Shown: positions 46,640 to 58,413 of the stretch, piece after piece
Position numbering within the stretch: the first letter of the stretch is position 1
How the letters are laid out: each line of letters starts with the position of its first letter
Made by a program: the position numbers and the translations under genes
Notes under the pieces: generated by a model
The model's input: the letters and a program-made list of their open reading frames with translations, nothing else
Databases searched by the model: none
Told to the model about the DNA's origin: nothing
Origin: Ophioderma brevispina
Lineage: Eukaryota; Echinodermata; Ophiuroidea; Amphilepidida; Ophiodermatidae
DNA: 64,000 nucleotides
Assembly: GCA_023653785.1 (NCBI GenBank)
Contig: JAMKCH010005394.1
Span: forward strand, 1-64,000
Reading direction: 5' to 3'

Positions 46640-48420
46640 TACCCCTATAAACGTGACCCCGGGTCAAGGATGGGTCAACTGTACTTGTTCTGTATTATGA
46701 TGCAAGAGGATTATCCTGACAAATTTCAGCTCAATAGGAGCTTGTTGTTAGACTTTTTGGACCTTTGACTGAACTTTGACCTTGGTCGAGACTATCATGA
46801 CTTCTTTTACCATTAATGTTTACATCATGCAGCAAGTACAAGCTTTATATGTCTTCTATAGGATGAGATATAGCCAATTTGGTCTTTATTTAGCATTTTT
46901 GGCAAAATTGACATTTTGACCCCCTTAAAACCTTTGATCCCGAATAAAAAAAAACCTTCGTAAAAACCAAAAGCATTGTTCCCATGCAAATAAAAATTCT
47001 ACTATGCTTAGTCTGGAGATAAAAATTCTTGAAATATTACCTAAAAACCGGAAATGACCTTAAAGACCTTGACCTCCAAAATAAAAATACCTGCATTACA
47101 CCAGGTTAAAGTAAATGCATATGACAAGTTAGTCACTGTACTATGTTGGGTTTGAGATAAAACTTTTTGAATTTTTGGAATATTTTTGGTTTTGACCGGA
47201 AGTGGACCCCTTATGACCTGATCCTGAAACTGTGACAACCAGAAGACCTGCCTGGTAACACTACATGTGCTCTAATGACGTCACCGTTACGTAATTTTTA
47301 AGGACAGCGGATTTTTCGAATATTTTCATCAATTTTGGCTTTAAAACCGGAAATGACCCCCTTAATGACTTTGAATCCTATCCATGAAACCACCCGATAT
47401 GAAGCAAGTGTCAGTGGTTCCTTTGAAACAGTTTGGTTGATATTGCGTTGTAATGCTGTAGAAGAAGATAATTTGTAACAAAACATTACAATTTGACGGA
47501 CTGTTGACCTTTGCACCTCTATAACGTGACCCCTGGGTCACGAATAGAGGCCAACTTAATTTTTCTGTATTACGATCGTCCGAGGATTATTCATGTCAAA
47601 TTTCAGTTTCATCCCCGGAGCTTGTTTGTAAAATTTGGACCTTGACCTGAATTGACCTCTTGGGGTCGAGACTATCATAACCTTCTTCTATATAAATGTT
47701 ACATCACTGAGGAATAACGGCTTTATTGTCCTCTATTAGGCCTGAGATTAAATCAATTTGGTTTAATTTTAGCATTTTTGGCAAAATTGACATTTTGGAA
47801 CCCCCTAATGACCTTTGATCTGGTATAAAAAAAACCTGTTACACAACAAAAAATGCCTGGTTCCCATGCAATAAAACATCTACTACGGTAGTCTGGAGAT
47901 AAAAATTCTTTAAAAATGATGACCTTAAAACCGGAATGACCTTAAATGACCTGGACTCCAAAATAAAAATACCTTGCATACACTGTGTAACACTAGTGCA
48001 TATCCCATTGACATGATTGAAAAATATTAAAAAAAAATTGAAAATTTGGAATATTTTTGGTTGTGACCGGAAGTTGACCCCTTAATGACCTTGATCTGAA
48101 ACTGTGGACAACCGAAGCCTGGATTCTAGTAACCATACATGTCTCTATAATGAGCGTCACTCTGCTACGTAATTTGTAGGGACAGCAATTTTTTGAATAT
48201 TTTTCCACTTTTTGGCTTTTCATATCCGGAAAGTCCCCCTTAATGGACCTTTGACTCCTTATCTGAACACCCTATATGAAGCAAGGGTCAGGGTTCCTCT
48301 GAACCAGTTGGTTGTATCGGCGTAATGTGTAGAAAGAAGATAATTTGTAACAAAAATTCATATTTGATGCCTGGGCCAGGTCAAAGGACAGACAGAGGTC
48401 AATGTCATAGACATAAATGG
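46640..48420. repeat. Two-copy tandem repeat, ~873-bp unit
   Basis: ACGTGACCCCGGGTCA at about 46651 and ACGTGACCCCTGGGTCA at about 47524 start matching units. Each contains AGGATTATTC, TTAAAACCGGAAATGACC and AGAAGATAATTTGTAACAAA. Units differ mostly by one-base indels. The right side ends in GAAGAGGAAGAAGAAGC and GGCCTGAAGGCC. No coding frame was found. Confidence 0.75.
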
Positions 48421-49069
48421 TCCAATTCAGCGGTCATTTGATGTAAGTCTAGTCACCATACGTCAAAACCATGACTGAGCTAGAGGGAATTGAAGTGTTG
48501 CCCAAGAAGAGGAAGAAGAAGCATCAAAAACAGAAAAAGACGGCCTGAAGGCCTCTTGTAAAAATGTTTTCTATAAAATATTCATTTGATAGATTTCAGA
48601 ATACCCCCCCAAAAATATGCTATAGAGGTGTCAGAAAGTCTTCAAAAGAAATTATTTAACACTGTCTTTGGAATATAAAAACTGAAACAAATGAATAGGT
48701 AGTTATTAAACTGCGATTCTATTCTATTCCATTCATATGAGACCCCAAGCACATGTCCTCATATGATCAATCACTTTACTAAAGATACTTCACAATTCAT
48801 GCCTGTGTAAAATTTCTAAACAGAGACTAGTAGTATTCATTGCTCCCAATATGTTAAATAGGTGCATTTAAAAATATCCGTTGTAGAAGAGTCTCTAGAT
48901 GACATGGCAATTACTGAATGAAGAAGCTTAGACAGTTTTGTTTCAAACTGTTGTTGCAAACGTGTCTATATATTGAAAAGATTTTTACTTATGGTTCTGG
49001 GTGGACAAGGATAACAGATGATTACAAAATTACTAGGTACTCAAGGTGATATGGTAAGAAATAACTAGT
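48421..49069. other. Non-coding, no supported feature
   Basis: It holds the tail of the preceding repeat (to about 48560), then AT-rich sequence without recognised content. Confidence 0.4.
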
Positions 49070-49219
49070 CTTTCCCATGAGATAGCCAAGAAGTGGAAAA
49101 TTCCTTGTCTCTACTAGGAATCAAACTTCAGGCTTCCTGCTTGCATATCAGTCGCTTGGCCCGGGTTCGACTCCCAGAGGGAATTTTCCACTTCTTGGCT
49201 ATCTCAAGCCAATGGAAAG
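49070..49219. repeat. 150-bp foldback with tRNA-like B-box loop
   Basis: GAGATAGCCAAGAAGTGGAA with AATTCC on the left is matched in inverse by GGAATTTTCC and ACTTCTTGGCTATCTC on the right. The loop contains GGGTTCGACTCCC, a perfect B-box, and on the left arm its decayed inverse GGAATCAAACTTC. It may be two inverted tRNA-derived SINE heads. Confidence 0.6.
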
Positions 49220-49417
49220 ATTAGGTGTTGCTCAACGATAACAATAAATTGCATCTTTCCCTGGACTGGATGCCCACTGTGATGTAAATTATTACTAGAA
49301 TACTAACTTTTATTGAAACATGTTACTTCAACATATATACTTAAATGTTTGATTGCTTAAAATGACTTCAAAAACATTTTCAGGATGTTCAGATTTTTTC
49401 TATATAATGCTATCTTC

Positions 49418-49613
49418 CAGTGGCGTATCAGGCCTGCCCTCTCTGAGGGGGCAAATTTCCCAGTCTTGGGAAATTTTCCCTCTTAGGGGGGTCAAAAGGC
49501 CAATTTTCCCCAGTCAGAGGGCTAAAAAACGGCTGATTTAGCATGATTTTTGCAAATTTTTTCCCGGCCAAAGTCGTCAGGGGGAAACCTGCCCCCCGCC
49601 TGTTACGCCACTG
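49418..49613. mobile_element. hAT-like non-autonomous element with perfect 8-bp TSD
   Basis: Ends CAGTGGCGTATCAGGC and GCCTGTTACGCCACTG are inverted repeats (15 of 16). The 8-mer CTATCTTC flanks both sides (49410-49417 and 49614-49621). The interior is 196 bp of G/C-run sequence with no transposase. Confidence 0.9.
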
Positions 49614-49880
49614 CTATCTTCTGAAGATGACATTTTATACAATATCCTCATTTTTATTTTCAAAGCCAACATTTTATCACATAGACAAAATGTGATATTT
49701 TTGTAAAATTATCACTAAACTTTCTTCATATTATGAAAGACACACAAGTAAAATAGAAATATAATATATTATAGGTAAAATGGATAAATCATTGTGACTG
49801 TGCACATGCCGGAGAGGTGAGAAATTGACATTTGTTGTTGAAAATGAAATACAAAATTAAAAGTGTTTTATTGCTATTTG

Positions 49881-50046
49881 CAGGCCCGTAGCCAGATATT
49901 TTTGGGGGGGTGCGGATTTGCCAGAAGTGGCCTTTTTTCGACAACTTTTTTTTTGGCTCGCTGCGCTCGCCGGTTGCCCAAATTTGTTTACCGTCGACAC
50001 CAAATTCTGAAGGGGGCACCCCCTGCACCCCCTGGCTACGGCCCTG
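49881..50046. mobile_element. hAT-like non-autonomous element with perfect 8-bp TSD
   Basis: Ends CAGGCCCGTAGCCAG and CTGGCTACGGCCCTG are inverted repeats. GCTATTTG flanks both sides (49873-49880 and 50047-50054). At 166 bp it is a deletion derivative related to the elements at 1820 and 15638. Confidence 0.9.
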
Positions 50047-50054
50047 GCTATTTG

Positions 50055-51508
50055 CTAATAATAATGAGAATTACATAGCACCCAATGCTAAATGCCCCAA
50101 GAGCTTTATGTTTGAAACAAATTATGTAAAAATTTAGTAAAGAATGTTAATCAGATTAGAGTGATACCAAATATGAATCTTGGTCAAAAGAGTTGATCAA
50201 GGTGACATTCAAAACTGAGAACAAAAAGTGTTATTACTGAGCAAAAACATTCACAATAAGTGTGGACATACTATTGCTACCTCAAACTTAAACACTTGGT
50301 CAATTTTTATCTTAGCCATTAGTGAAATGAGCTGATCAAGCAGTTCAATAAAGTGGTTAAAGCTATTAAGTTAAAGAGAGTCACAAAAAAGTGTCGATCA
50401 TCAGCCCAAGCAAAATCACCAGACCAATTTTAGTGCCGGCTAAATGATTGTGATCACGGCAATCAACCAATGACACCGCTCTATTGGGGATATCCCAGGA
50501 TTCTTAATAATACATCAAGCAATTATTATAATGCCATGTAAAACACTATATAGGGTTTCAGCACGCACGTTTATCAACCAAATATATCACTGAAAGTTAA
50601 TTTTATGCATGTTCATTGTCAAACTTATTTGTTTTGGTTGATTTACAAATGTACTTGTTTCAAATGTGATTATTTCATGGATTTTTCTAATATATCAAGT
50701 ATTTGTATTTTTTAATTGGTAAATTTCATGCCGGTCAGAAGTTGCTATTTTGAAGCTTTGTGCCAGTCGGCCAAGGTCTGAGCTGGCTAGCTTAGTAATA
50801 ACCCTGAACCCAAGGAGTATAATAAAGTTTGGTATGAGAAGTCAGAAGGTGACAAAAAAATTAACAAAAAAATGTTTGAAATTTCTAAATTGCCAACTCC
50901 AATTAAAGGTTGGTGTGTGATATTTTGTTTTGGCCTGTATAGTGTTCTTCCCACAATGCATTTCTTTCAGTTTTTTGTACTGGTTGTGACATGAGTTTAT
51001 AGTCACAAAAAAGTACTTAAATTGCAAAAATTGGATAAGATCTGTTAATTTTTTGTCCACTATTACACTCATGTGACAACCAGTGCCAACAAATTGTTAT
51101 TGGAAGAAATGCATTGTGGGAAGGGAACAGGACTACTATACCTCCTCTTGTAAACACCTGTACACATCCCAGGACACACATATTGAACTGGGTGTACAAT
51201 TACTGTGGCACTCTTCGTGGGTATCAGACTTATGTACACTAGGCGGGTCCCGGGTTTTCGCGATCACCTGGCTTTTTAAAGCACTGCTACTTGTTTGCAA
51301 ACCATTTTTTTTACTGAATGACCCCGCTTGACCTTTGATCACTAACCAATACAAACTCGGTCTTCGAGTAGGTCAAGGGGCAACCCACCCACCAAGTTTC
51401 AGGAATGTGCGACTCTCGGGCTCCAAGGAAAATAGACACCGGCAGACCGACACACTGACAGACCACACGGTATTAATATATAGAATTCTTTTGTCCATTT
51501 TCAAGCAA
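50055..51508. other. Non-coding with a GACCTTTGA-type repeat tail
   Basis: Unremarkable AT-rich sequence. Around 51.31-51.47 kb TTGACCTTTGATCACTAAC and CGGCAGACCGACACACTGAC match the dispersed repeat class seen at 3.8 and 28.5 kb. No gene is supported. Confidence 0.4.
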
Positions 51509-51857
51509 TATAAAGGTGGCACGAGAGATTTTGACGGCACCCAAATATATGTCAATAATAGTAATTGTACAGATTATGCCACTCATAGAATTCTTGCCTC
51601 ATATTTCACTACAGAAATGGTCTTAAAAGAGAGAAAGTGATTTTGATTTGCTTATATTCAAGGTTTATAATAAAACAGGCTGAATTTCGTATGCTCCTAT
51701 ACAAAAATTAGAAATTTCACAATTTTTGTACCAAAGAAAAACATTTCTCCGCTTAATCTTTTCAGATGGGGTTATTTTTGTGGGAAAGCTTGACATTAGG
51801 GCAAAAACAGTACTTTCATTTTTAGGACACCTGATAGTAAATCTCTTGTTGCCTTAA
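51509..51857. mobile_element. MITE-like repeat, relative of 31567-31901
   Basis: The left end is TATAAAGGTGGCACGAGAGA. The right end, reversed, is TTAAGGCAACAAGAGATTT. The termini are imperfect inverted repeats. Interior sequence is shared with the 31.6-kb copy in opposite orientation. Confidence 0.6.
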
Positions 51858-53856
51858 TGAACAAGATCCAAAGGATAAACAATGGTGTTGGTTTGGTAGC
51901 AAAAATTATGCCTAACAAAATCCCAACATTAATCATGCGTATTCAAAGGTGAAAACTGAATGACACATGGAGTCTGTTTGACGTTAACAAGTTGACATTT
52001 CCCTTCTTTCTCTTAGTCTTATGCTCCGGCATTTAGTTGGCCCAATAACGACAGACAAGTCCGAGGTAATGGCAAACATGATGAAATCAAGGCTGGAGTA
52101 AAAAGAAAAATACTGTCTTCAGAATAAGATAATGAAAGTGTAAGTTGACGCATATTTTACCCACTGCCTACCAATGGATTTTGGTTATGTAATCTGAACT
52201 CAAGCAAGCTGTGCACCGATAATGTAAAGGAGGACACTGGAATAGACTGATGTATTCCAAATTCAATTCTTTATGGTATTTTTGAGTATTGGTTTTTCAA
52301 AATAGTTTGAAACTTAATTGGCATATTCCTGTGATATGATCATTTTTTTGGGTTCTGGTCCCGGTTGTGCACTTGTGCAAGCCTTATTTGACCACAACTC
52401 CAGAAAGGTCCTTGATGTTACTATAGGCCCTACATGTATTAGCCATGTTACAAGGTCACTAAACTCCAGGGATTGAAATTACCGTGTAAAACCATTATTT
52501 TACTTCACTCCAAGCTTGTATCCACACAATGACAAACTCTTGATCATCCCCATGACCATTTCACTCCATTCTCATATCGGAGTGTAGAACCAGAGGTAAA
52601 CCGACCGGAAGCCCTGACTTCGCCAAGTGTATATCCAAACACAGGATTATGCAACAAAATGACCTTGCGAGGTCACCCCCCTTCGAGACCCTTGATAAAC
52701 TGGGGATAACACCAGGAGTTTAAAACTCAGTCAAAAACCCCGATCATCACTTCAGAGTTTCAGCCACCATGTGACCATGAATTATGAGAGGAATAACACA
52801 GGTGGTCTACAAGTGGCCCTTGCCCCACCCACAATTCAAAGTAGTTGGTTCTTTTTATACTTGCCGAATCTTAAATGTTAGAGATGTGGCATGTTAAGTG
52901 GATTTCTCAAAAGGACCTTGGACTTGTCTCAGGCCTTGTAGACATGGCCTTAGGAAAATAACTAACACTCCTTCAGTTATTAAGATCTGTCACTATGTTC
53001 ATTTTCATATCAACGAGCCCCAAATGGGCAGGTTGACACTGTTGCAAACTGAAACAATTTTCAAGCTTTGTATGAACTGCTAACCACAAAGTATTTTACA
53101 AAATCCATAAACTTAACCCATTTAACTACATGTACATACAAATCCCACTGACAAATTTTCTTCCATTTTCAGCTTCAAATTTTGCACAGTAGTGTATTAT
53201 TTTCAGTTGATTTATTCACTACATCACAAAAATGCAGTCCTCAAACAACCTATTGGAAAATGGTGGGAAATAAATGGTCGATAGCAAGCCAAGTGTTAGT
53301 GTGATATCCGACAGCTTTATGAAAAACACGCATGACATAGCCTTAACTCAATGGGGATATTGTACTGCCTATTGTGCAAGAGATGTACTGAATATATCCT
53401 ACCGGTTCATCGGTATGCCTGAGTGAGTAGAAAAGTAGGCCACGTTCTAATATACTTTGGTGAATAATTAGAACAAGTTTAATAAAATGTTACAATGTGT
53501 TATTTATAATTGTATTATAGATATTTGGTAAAACAATTTCTTATTAAAGTCAGAAGAACTGACTGGTTGATAAGTCATGCATTATGGATCACTCAAGTAC
53601 AGGTACATGTTATTAAAGTTCTTTTGGGTTATCTTCATGCAGCCTATACAGTGAACCAGAATGCGGATGCTTAGTTGAAAAGAATTTGTTATCAACGGAC
53701 AATATCGTTCCCCTATTGTTGGCATATGTGGATTCAGTATGGTCTCACGTTTCTGGATTAATCTGTCTCCAGTCCTGTCTCAAACAAAAGATTGAATAAT
53801 TTGAAAGAATACATTCAGTTCTGTTAGTGAAGGTCAAAAGGTTAAAAAGAAAGTAC
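51858..53856. other. Non-coding, no supported gene
   Basis: No coding or repeat feature stands out. Short open frames show no recognisable domain. Confidence 0.4.
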
Positions 53857-54727
53857 ATACTACGTGAATAAAAAACAATTGTGCAAGGATTAAAGATGAC
53901 CTTGACCTTAATGAAATCACTATATCATAGATTTGTTGTTGTTTTTATAAAACAATATACTTTCATGTGTTGAAAAAATGAAAATCGACTGAAAAATACA
54001 CTAGATTTGGCAGGTTTTGTAAGCACACCTCTTTTTTCTCTATTCCTATGGGATTTACACACATTAAACTTGTGTTTGTGAGAATGTACAATATCATGAA
54101 TATCATGATGTCTTTGTCAACTTAATGTTACATTTTTTTGATCATTTCAACTACAGCCTAATCAATGAATCTATTTATACCAACGTGCCAACTGATATGA
54201 CAAATCCAAACACCAATTCACCTGTTGCAGAGCAAGAAAACGCGCTCTTCCCGTTGTTTAGGATATTGCTAAGAGTTTAGTCCCTTATTGGCATAGCTTG
54301 TAGATCTATACCTACTATACCTGAATTACAGTACTAGTGTTGAAAACCCTTTTCATTTGCACATCAGGATTAATTGGGTGAGATTTTGTGTGAAGTGAAC
54401 ATTTACTATGCCAGTTCCACAATAAATTACAGTTACATTGATAATTGTAACTGAACGCTCACTTCATTACTATAATACCCCGTATATACATTAACGTAAT
54501 ATCTTGCTTAACTGTATAAATCCCATTGGAATGGAGGAAAAAGAGGTGTGTGCTTACAAAATTTGTCATATCTGGCTTATTTTGCAGTCGATTTCTTTCA
54601 CTTTTTTAACACTTGGAAGTATATTAGATTTGCTTTATTAAAACAACAACAAATCTATGATTCAGTGACTTTATCAAGGTCAAGGTCATCTTTAATCCTT
54701 CCACAATTTTTTTTATTCACGTAGTAT
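53857..54727. mobile_element. 871-bp foldback element with ~220-bp arms
   Basis: The left arm starts ATACTACGTGAATAAAAAA and includes GGATTAAAGATGACCTTGAC. The right arm ends GTCAAGGTCATCTTTAATCC and TTTATTCACGTAGTAT. The arms continue inward through AGATTTGTTGTTGTTTT and AAGCACACCTCTTTTTTC. The central ~450 bp is unique. It carries no transposase, so it is a foldback-type or MITE-like element. Confidence 0.75.
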
Positions 54728-55700
54728 AACAGTTTTACAGTGCTGCCTACATTTAGATTATAGCACTACACTTTACTACAGCAAGGAAGAACAAGAAAAC
54801 AGAAACAAAAACCCTAGAATGCAGTAAAGTCTGAAGTATAATTTGTGTTACTGGCAGCTCCAGGAAGTAATATTCAAAAGCAAACTTGACAAACGTTAAA
54901 GTATTTCTAGTTGATATAACATGAAATATCTTGGGAACTGGGAAGGTTGTTCATACCTGAATAAAAATGAATAATACCAGTCCCGCACGACTGATTTTCT
55001 AAAGATATATCCGAGTGTACATACCATGTCAAATCAGCATTTGAAAACATTTTCAAACATTAGTTAAATGTACTATCAGTAATCTAAGTGTTAGTATGGA
55101 AGGTGGAAATGTAGTATCCCACAAGGGATGAATTCAGTATTCTGCCACCAAATCCTTCAACATGCAGTTTATTCGGTTAAGGCTGCTGAATTCATAAGGT
55201 GGTGGCAAAATACAAAATTCTTTCCCAAACAAGAGGAAAAGCTGGAAAGTTATATCCGATACATACAGAACCAAAAGGTGAAAGTTAAACAATTGTCACA
55301 GACCAAAAAAATCAAAGAAACTGTTTATGTAGATAAAAAATACTGGCATATTAATTATTGAGTGAATGATTTAACCCAGACTGGATCCCGGATTCACTTT
55401 CTTGTGCTTTTCACCAAGATTGATGTCCCATTGGAAAACTAAATGTAGAGTTGAAATAAGATTTTGTGAAAATAGTGTGAAATACAATAGAAGTTTTGGC
55501 ATAATTATACAATACCCTTCACATGCACCTTCACATCATGATACAGCGGCGTGAAGGATGTAGTTATGCCAAAGTTTCCATGCAAGAACATTATTTTTAC
55601 CGTGTTCACATCATGCATCACAGATAAGCTACCCAGTATGAGTTCTCAAATTTTAATTTAAACCGGTGGTGTATTTATTGTGCTTCTGTGCAGTTCTTAC
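54728..55700. other. Intron, no supported feature
   Basis: AT-rich sequence. The plus-strand frame at 55128-55361 has no recognisable domain, and I do not call it a gene. Confidence 0.4.
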
Positions 55701-55856
55701 TAGTATCAAGTTGATCCGAGATTTCACAGTTAAAGCCAGTGTAATTGCTGTGACAAATACAAATATATTCATGGCTCTCTTCCGCTGCTGACACGCAATC
55801 CCCAAAATTTAAACAAGGCTGACTCTGACAAGGGTCAATAGAAGGTCCTGGGCTTG
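55701..55856 (-). CDS. EGF-like domain exon (5' group)
   Basis: This 156-nt, 52-residue exon is in phase 1-1. The acceptor is CTCCAAACAG and the donor GTAAGAACT. Six cysteines are present (DPCQSQPC, LNFGDC, YICIC, GFNC). CQSQPC fits the O-glucose consensus and NYT is an N-glycosylation sequon. It is paralogous to the exon at 58414: both read YICIC, NY(T/S)GFNCEI and DQ. The C-terminal linker is longer than in the 1.6-26 kb modules. Confidence 0.88.
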
Positions 55857-56117
55857 CTGTTTGGAGAAAAAGATTGTCATTTGATACTTTTATTTCATAT
55901 ATGTCTCAAAACTGTGCATTTGTGTTGGTTTCTTTTAAAAATCAAGCCAGTGTTATTTGTGATGTGTTTTGAAAAATATCAATGCTTTTATCAATTTATA
56001 GTGTGCTTGTTAATTAAGTGTATTTAATTAGGAAATTAGCATTCAGTGGTGTAATGTCAAAGAGCAGAATAGAAGAGAAAATAGTCCAGGGTACAGATTC
56101 ATTGATAACTAATATCA

Positions 56118-57516
56118 ACCTTGTTTTATTAGATATATAATGTTTTTCAACAGTTTCTAGACCAGTTTTTTGTGCTGATTCTGAATCCGATGGATGCCAG
56201 ACGAGCAACCTTGAGCATTTTTGTAGAAACACAAAAAATCAAAATGGCCACCAAAACACAAAATATTTATCTCTTGTTCACTCAAAAGTGTAATTTTTCA
56301 GCCTGTCTCGTTAAAACATTCATTATGACCAATTAACATATGAATCTGTAACCACGTAACCAATGAATTCAATATGGCCATCAATACAATAAAGTGTCTG
56401 ATCGTGAACTACTTTTGACAGCAGGTTGGTAATTTGGTATCTATCCTGGTGTTTTGGCAGTCAAGAAATTAATTAAAACCATAGGAAATATTTTTAAAAA
56501 ATGTGATTATAAATTCTTTCATTATAGGATGCAAGATGGCTTCCGATACACTAATATATCTTTAATTGATAGCTGTGTCTAACCTACTACTGCAATATTT
56601 GTGTATATCCCTGTAAGTCAATCAGATCAATGTACACATCATTAGGTAATCAGAGGAATCGATGCGTGTAAGATGCCATCCAAGACGGGTATCCAATATG
56701 GCTGGAAATGGCATTTAATAAGCGGCGAAAAATCCGATCACCAATAGTCTAGAGATATGTGTGTTTTTTTTGCAGGTTTTGGGCGTCCATTGGCATCCAT
56801 ATTGGGATATTTGACGAATAACGACCCAAACACACTTAAGATAGCCTTACTGGAATTTTTGGAAGTGATAATATAACTAAAAACAACAAAATATATATCT
56901 TTAGCCTACAGCGTGAACGAATTACTGACCTTTACTGATTGACATTTGCAGCCATATTGAACGCTTATCTAGGATGCCATGTTGCAGATATCAATCACTT
57001 TGATTATGTTATTTAAATGGCTCTGAATGAGTTATAGTGATATATACAAACACGGCAGCTCTTGGATATATGTAGTAATGAATTTTGCCATTTTGGAGCC
57101 ATCTTGAATGGTTAATTGATTTGATTATCAAATTGTTGAAAGCTATTCCTAATGGTTTCTATTAATATATTGATTGCTAAAGCATTGATATATATACCAA
57201 GTTACCATTCTACAGTCAAAAGTAGATAAATATCAGATGCTTTCTTGTATTGGCGGCCATATTAAATCTATTAATTTGGCGGTTAATGAATCTTACTTTA
57301 ATTGGTCACAATGGGTGTTTTGACTGGACAGGCCAAAAATTACAACTTTTGAGTAATTAACATATGAGTTTTTAGTGTTTTGGTGGCCATTTTGAATTTT
57401 TGCATTTCTTCGAAAATGCTCAAGGTTTTTCGTCTGGCATCCATCGGATTCAGATTCAGCAGGTAAAACTGGTCTAGAAACCGTTGAAAAACATTATATA
57501 TATTTTATAACAAGGT
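56118..57516. repeat. 1.4-kb diverged palindrome in an intron
   Basis: Arms of about 650-700 bp pair around a centre near 56.8 kb. The outer ends are TGTTTTTCAACAGTTTCTAG and CTAGAAACCGTTGAAAAACA. ATGGC/GCCAT boxes recur near 56243, 56372, 56534 and 56696 and mirrored near 56952, 57102, 57257 and 57387, showing a 130-160 bp sub-repeat. It is transcribed if the intron is transcribed. There is no gene in it. Confidence 0.8.
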
Positions 57517-57544
57517 CACATGGTCTGTAGCCTGGACTAAAAGA

Positions 57545-58140
57545 CCTAAGACTGGAAAACCCCAAAATGACAGAGTTAGGCCTACAGGTATACATAGTAC
57601 ATGTGTTACAATAGTTGGATATTAAATTCTTAGGTCTATTTGAAATTGATTTGCAGTATCAAGAGTTATATCTTACAGTTTTTAGCACTAATTTAAAGGT
57701 CAGCACAAAGAGACACAATTTATACAATGCATACTGATCTAATAATGTCAAAGAACAGAACAGAAAAGACCCCAAGACTGGGAAAACTAAAAAATGACAG
57801 TGTTAGGCCTATGTATCTAGACGTATTCTTTGGATATGAAATTCTTATAAGCCTATTTGAAATCTATGTGCAGTATCAAGAGTTATATCTTACAGTTTTT
57901 AGCACTAATTTAAAGGTCAGTACAAAGAGTAAGGGTAGAATTTTGTCGTCGTGTGCGAGAATCAGTCTTGATTCCCCCAAACAAATTTTGCGGGAATCTT
58001 CTGATTCACTACTGTGTAAAAAAAGTTCTAAAGTTTACGAGAATCAACATTGATTCACGTAAATCAGTTTACGAGAATCTTTGCGAGAATCGATTCTCGC
58101 CGAAATTCTAGCCCTGAAGAGGCACGATTTATACAATGCA
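57545..58140. repeat. Tandem duplication, ~220-bp unit, one copy interrupted
   Basis: Copy 1 (about 57551-57740) and copy 2 (about 57774-58140) share ATGACAGNGTTAGGCCTA, CAGTATCAAGAGTTATATCT and ATTTATACAATGCATNCTGA. Copy 2 is split at AAGAG by the element at 57930. Confidence 0.8.
57930..58116. mobile_element. 187-bp MITE with 5-bp TSD
   Basis: It begins TAAGGGTAGAATTTT and ends AAATTCTAGCCCTG, imperfect inverted repeats. AAGAG occurs on both sides (57925-57929 and 58117-58121) and once in the uninterrupted copy at about 57710. The interior is built of repeated CGAGAATC phrases. It has no coding capacity. Confidence 0.75.
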
Positions 58141-58413
58141 TGCTGAGCTGTACTACTCTGCTCTGTTAGGATTAAACTTGGCCTGGTTTCTGATATATAC
58201 AGAAGGACTGGCATTCATAAAAAACAAAGTGGATTAAAATGCCTAGAAATCACTTCAAATCACCCAAAGATATTTTCATGAAGACCAAACAAATGTCATG
58301 CAAAAAAATTATCATTTATATAAATGTAGACCATGCATCCCATCCAAAGAGAGTGTAATTTTATTAAACTATAAATTTGTGGTGCGTTATAATGTTTGTG
58401 CAGTTGTTCTTAC

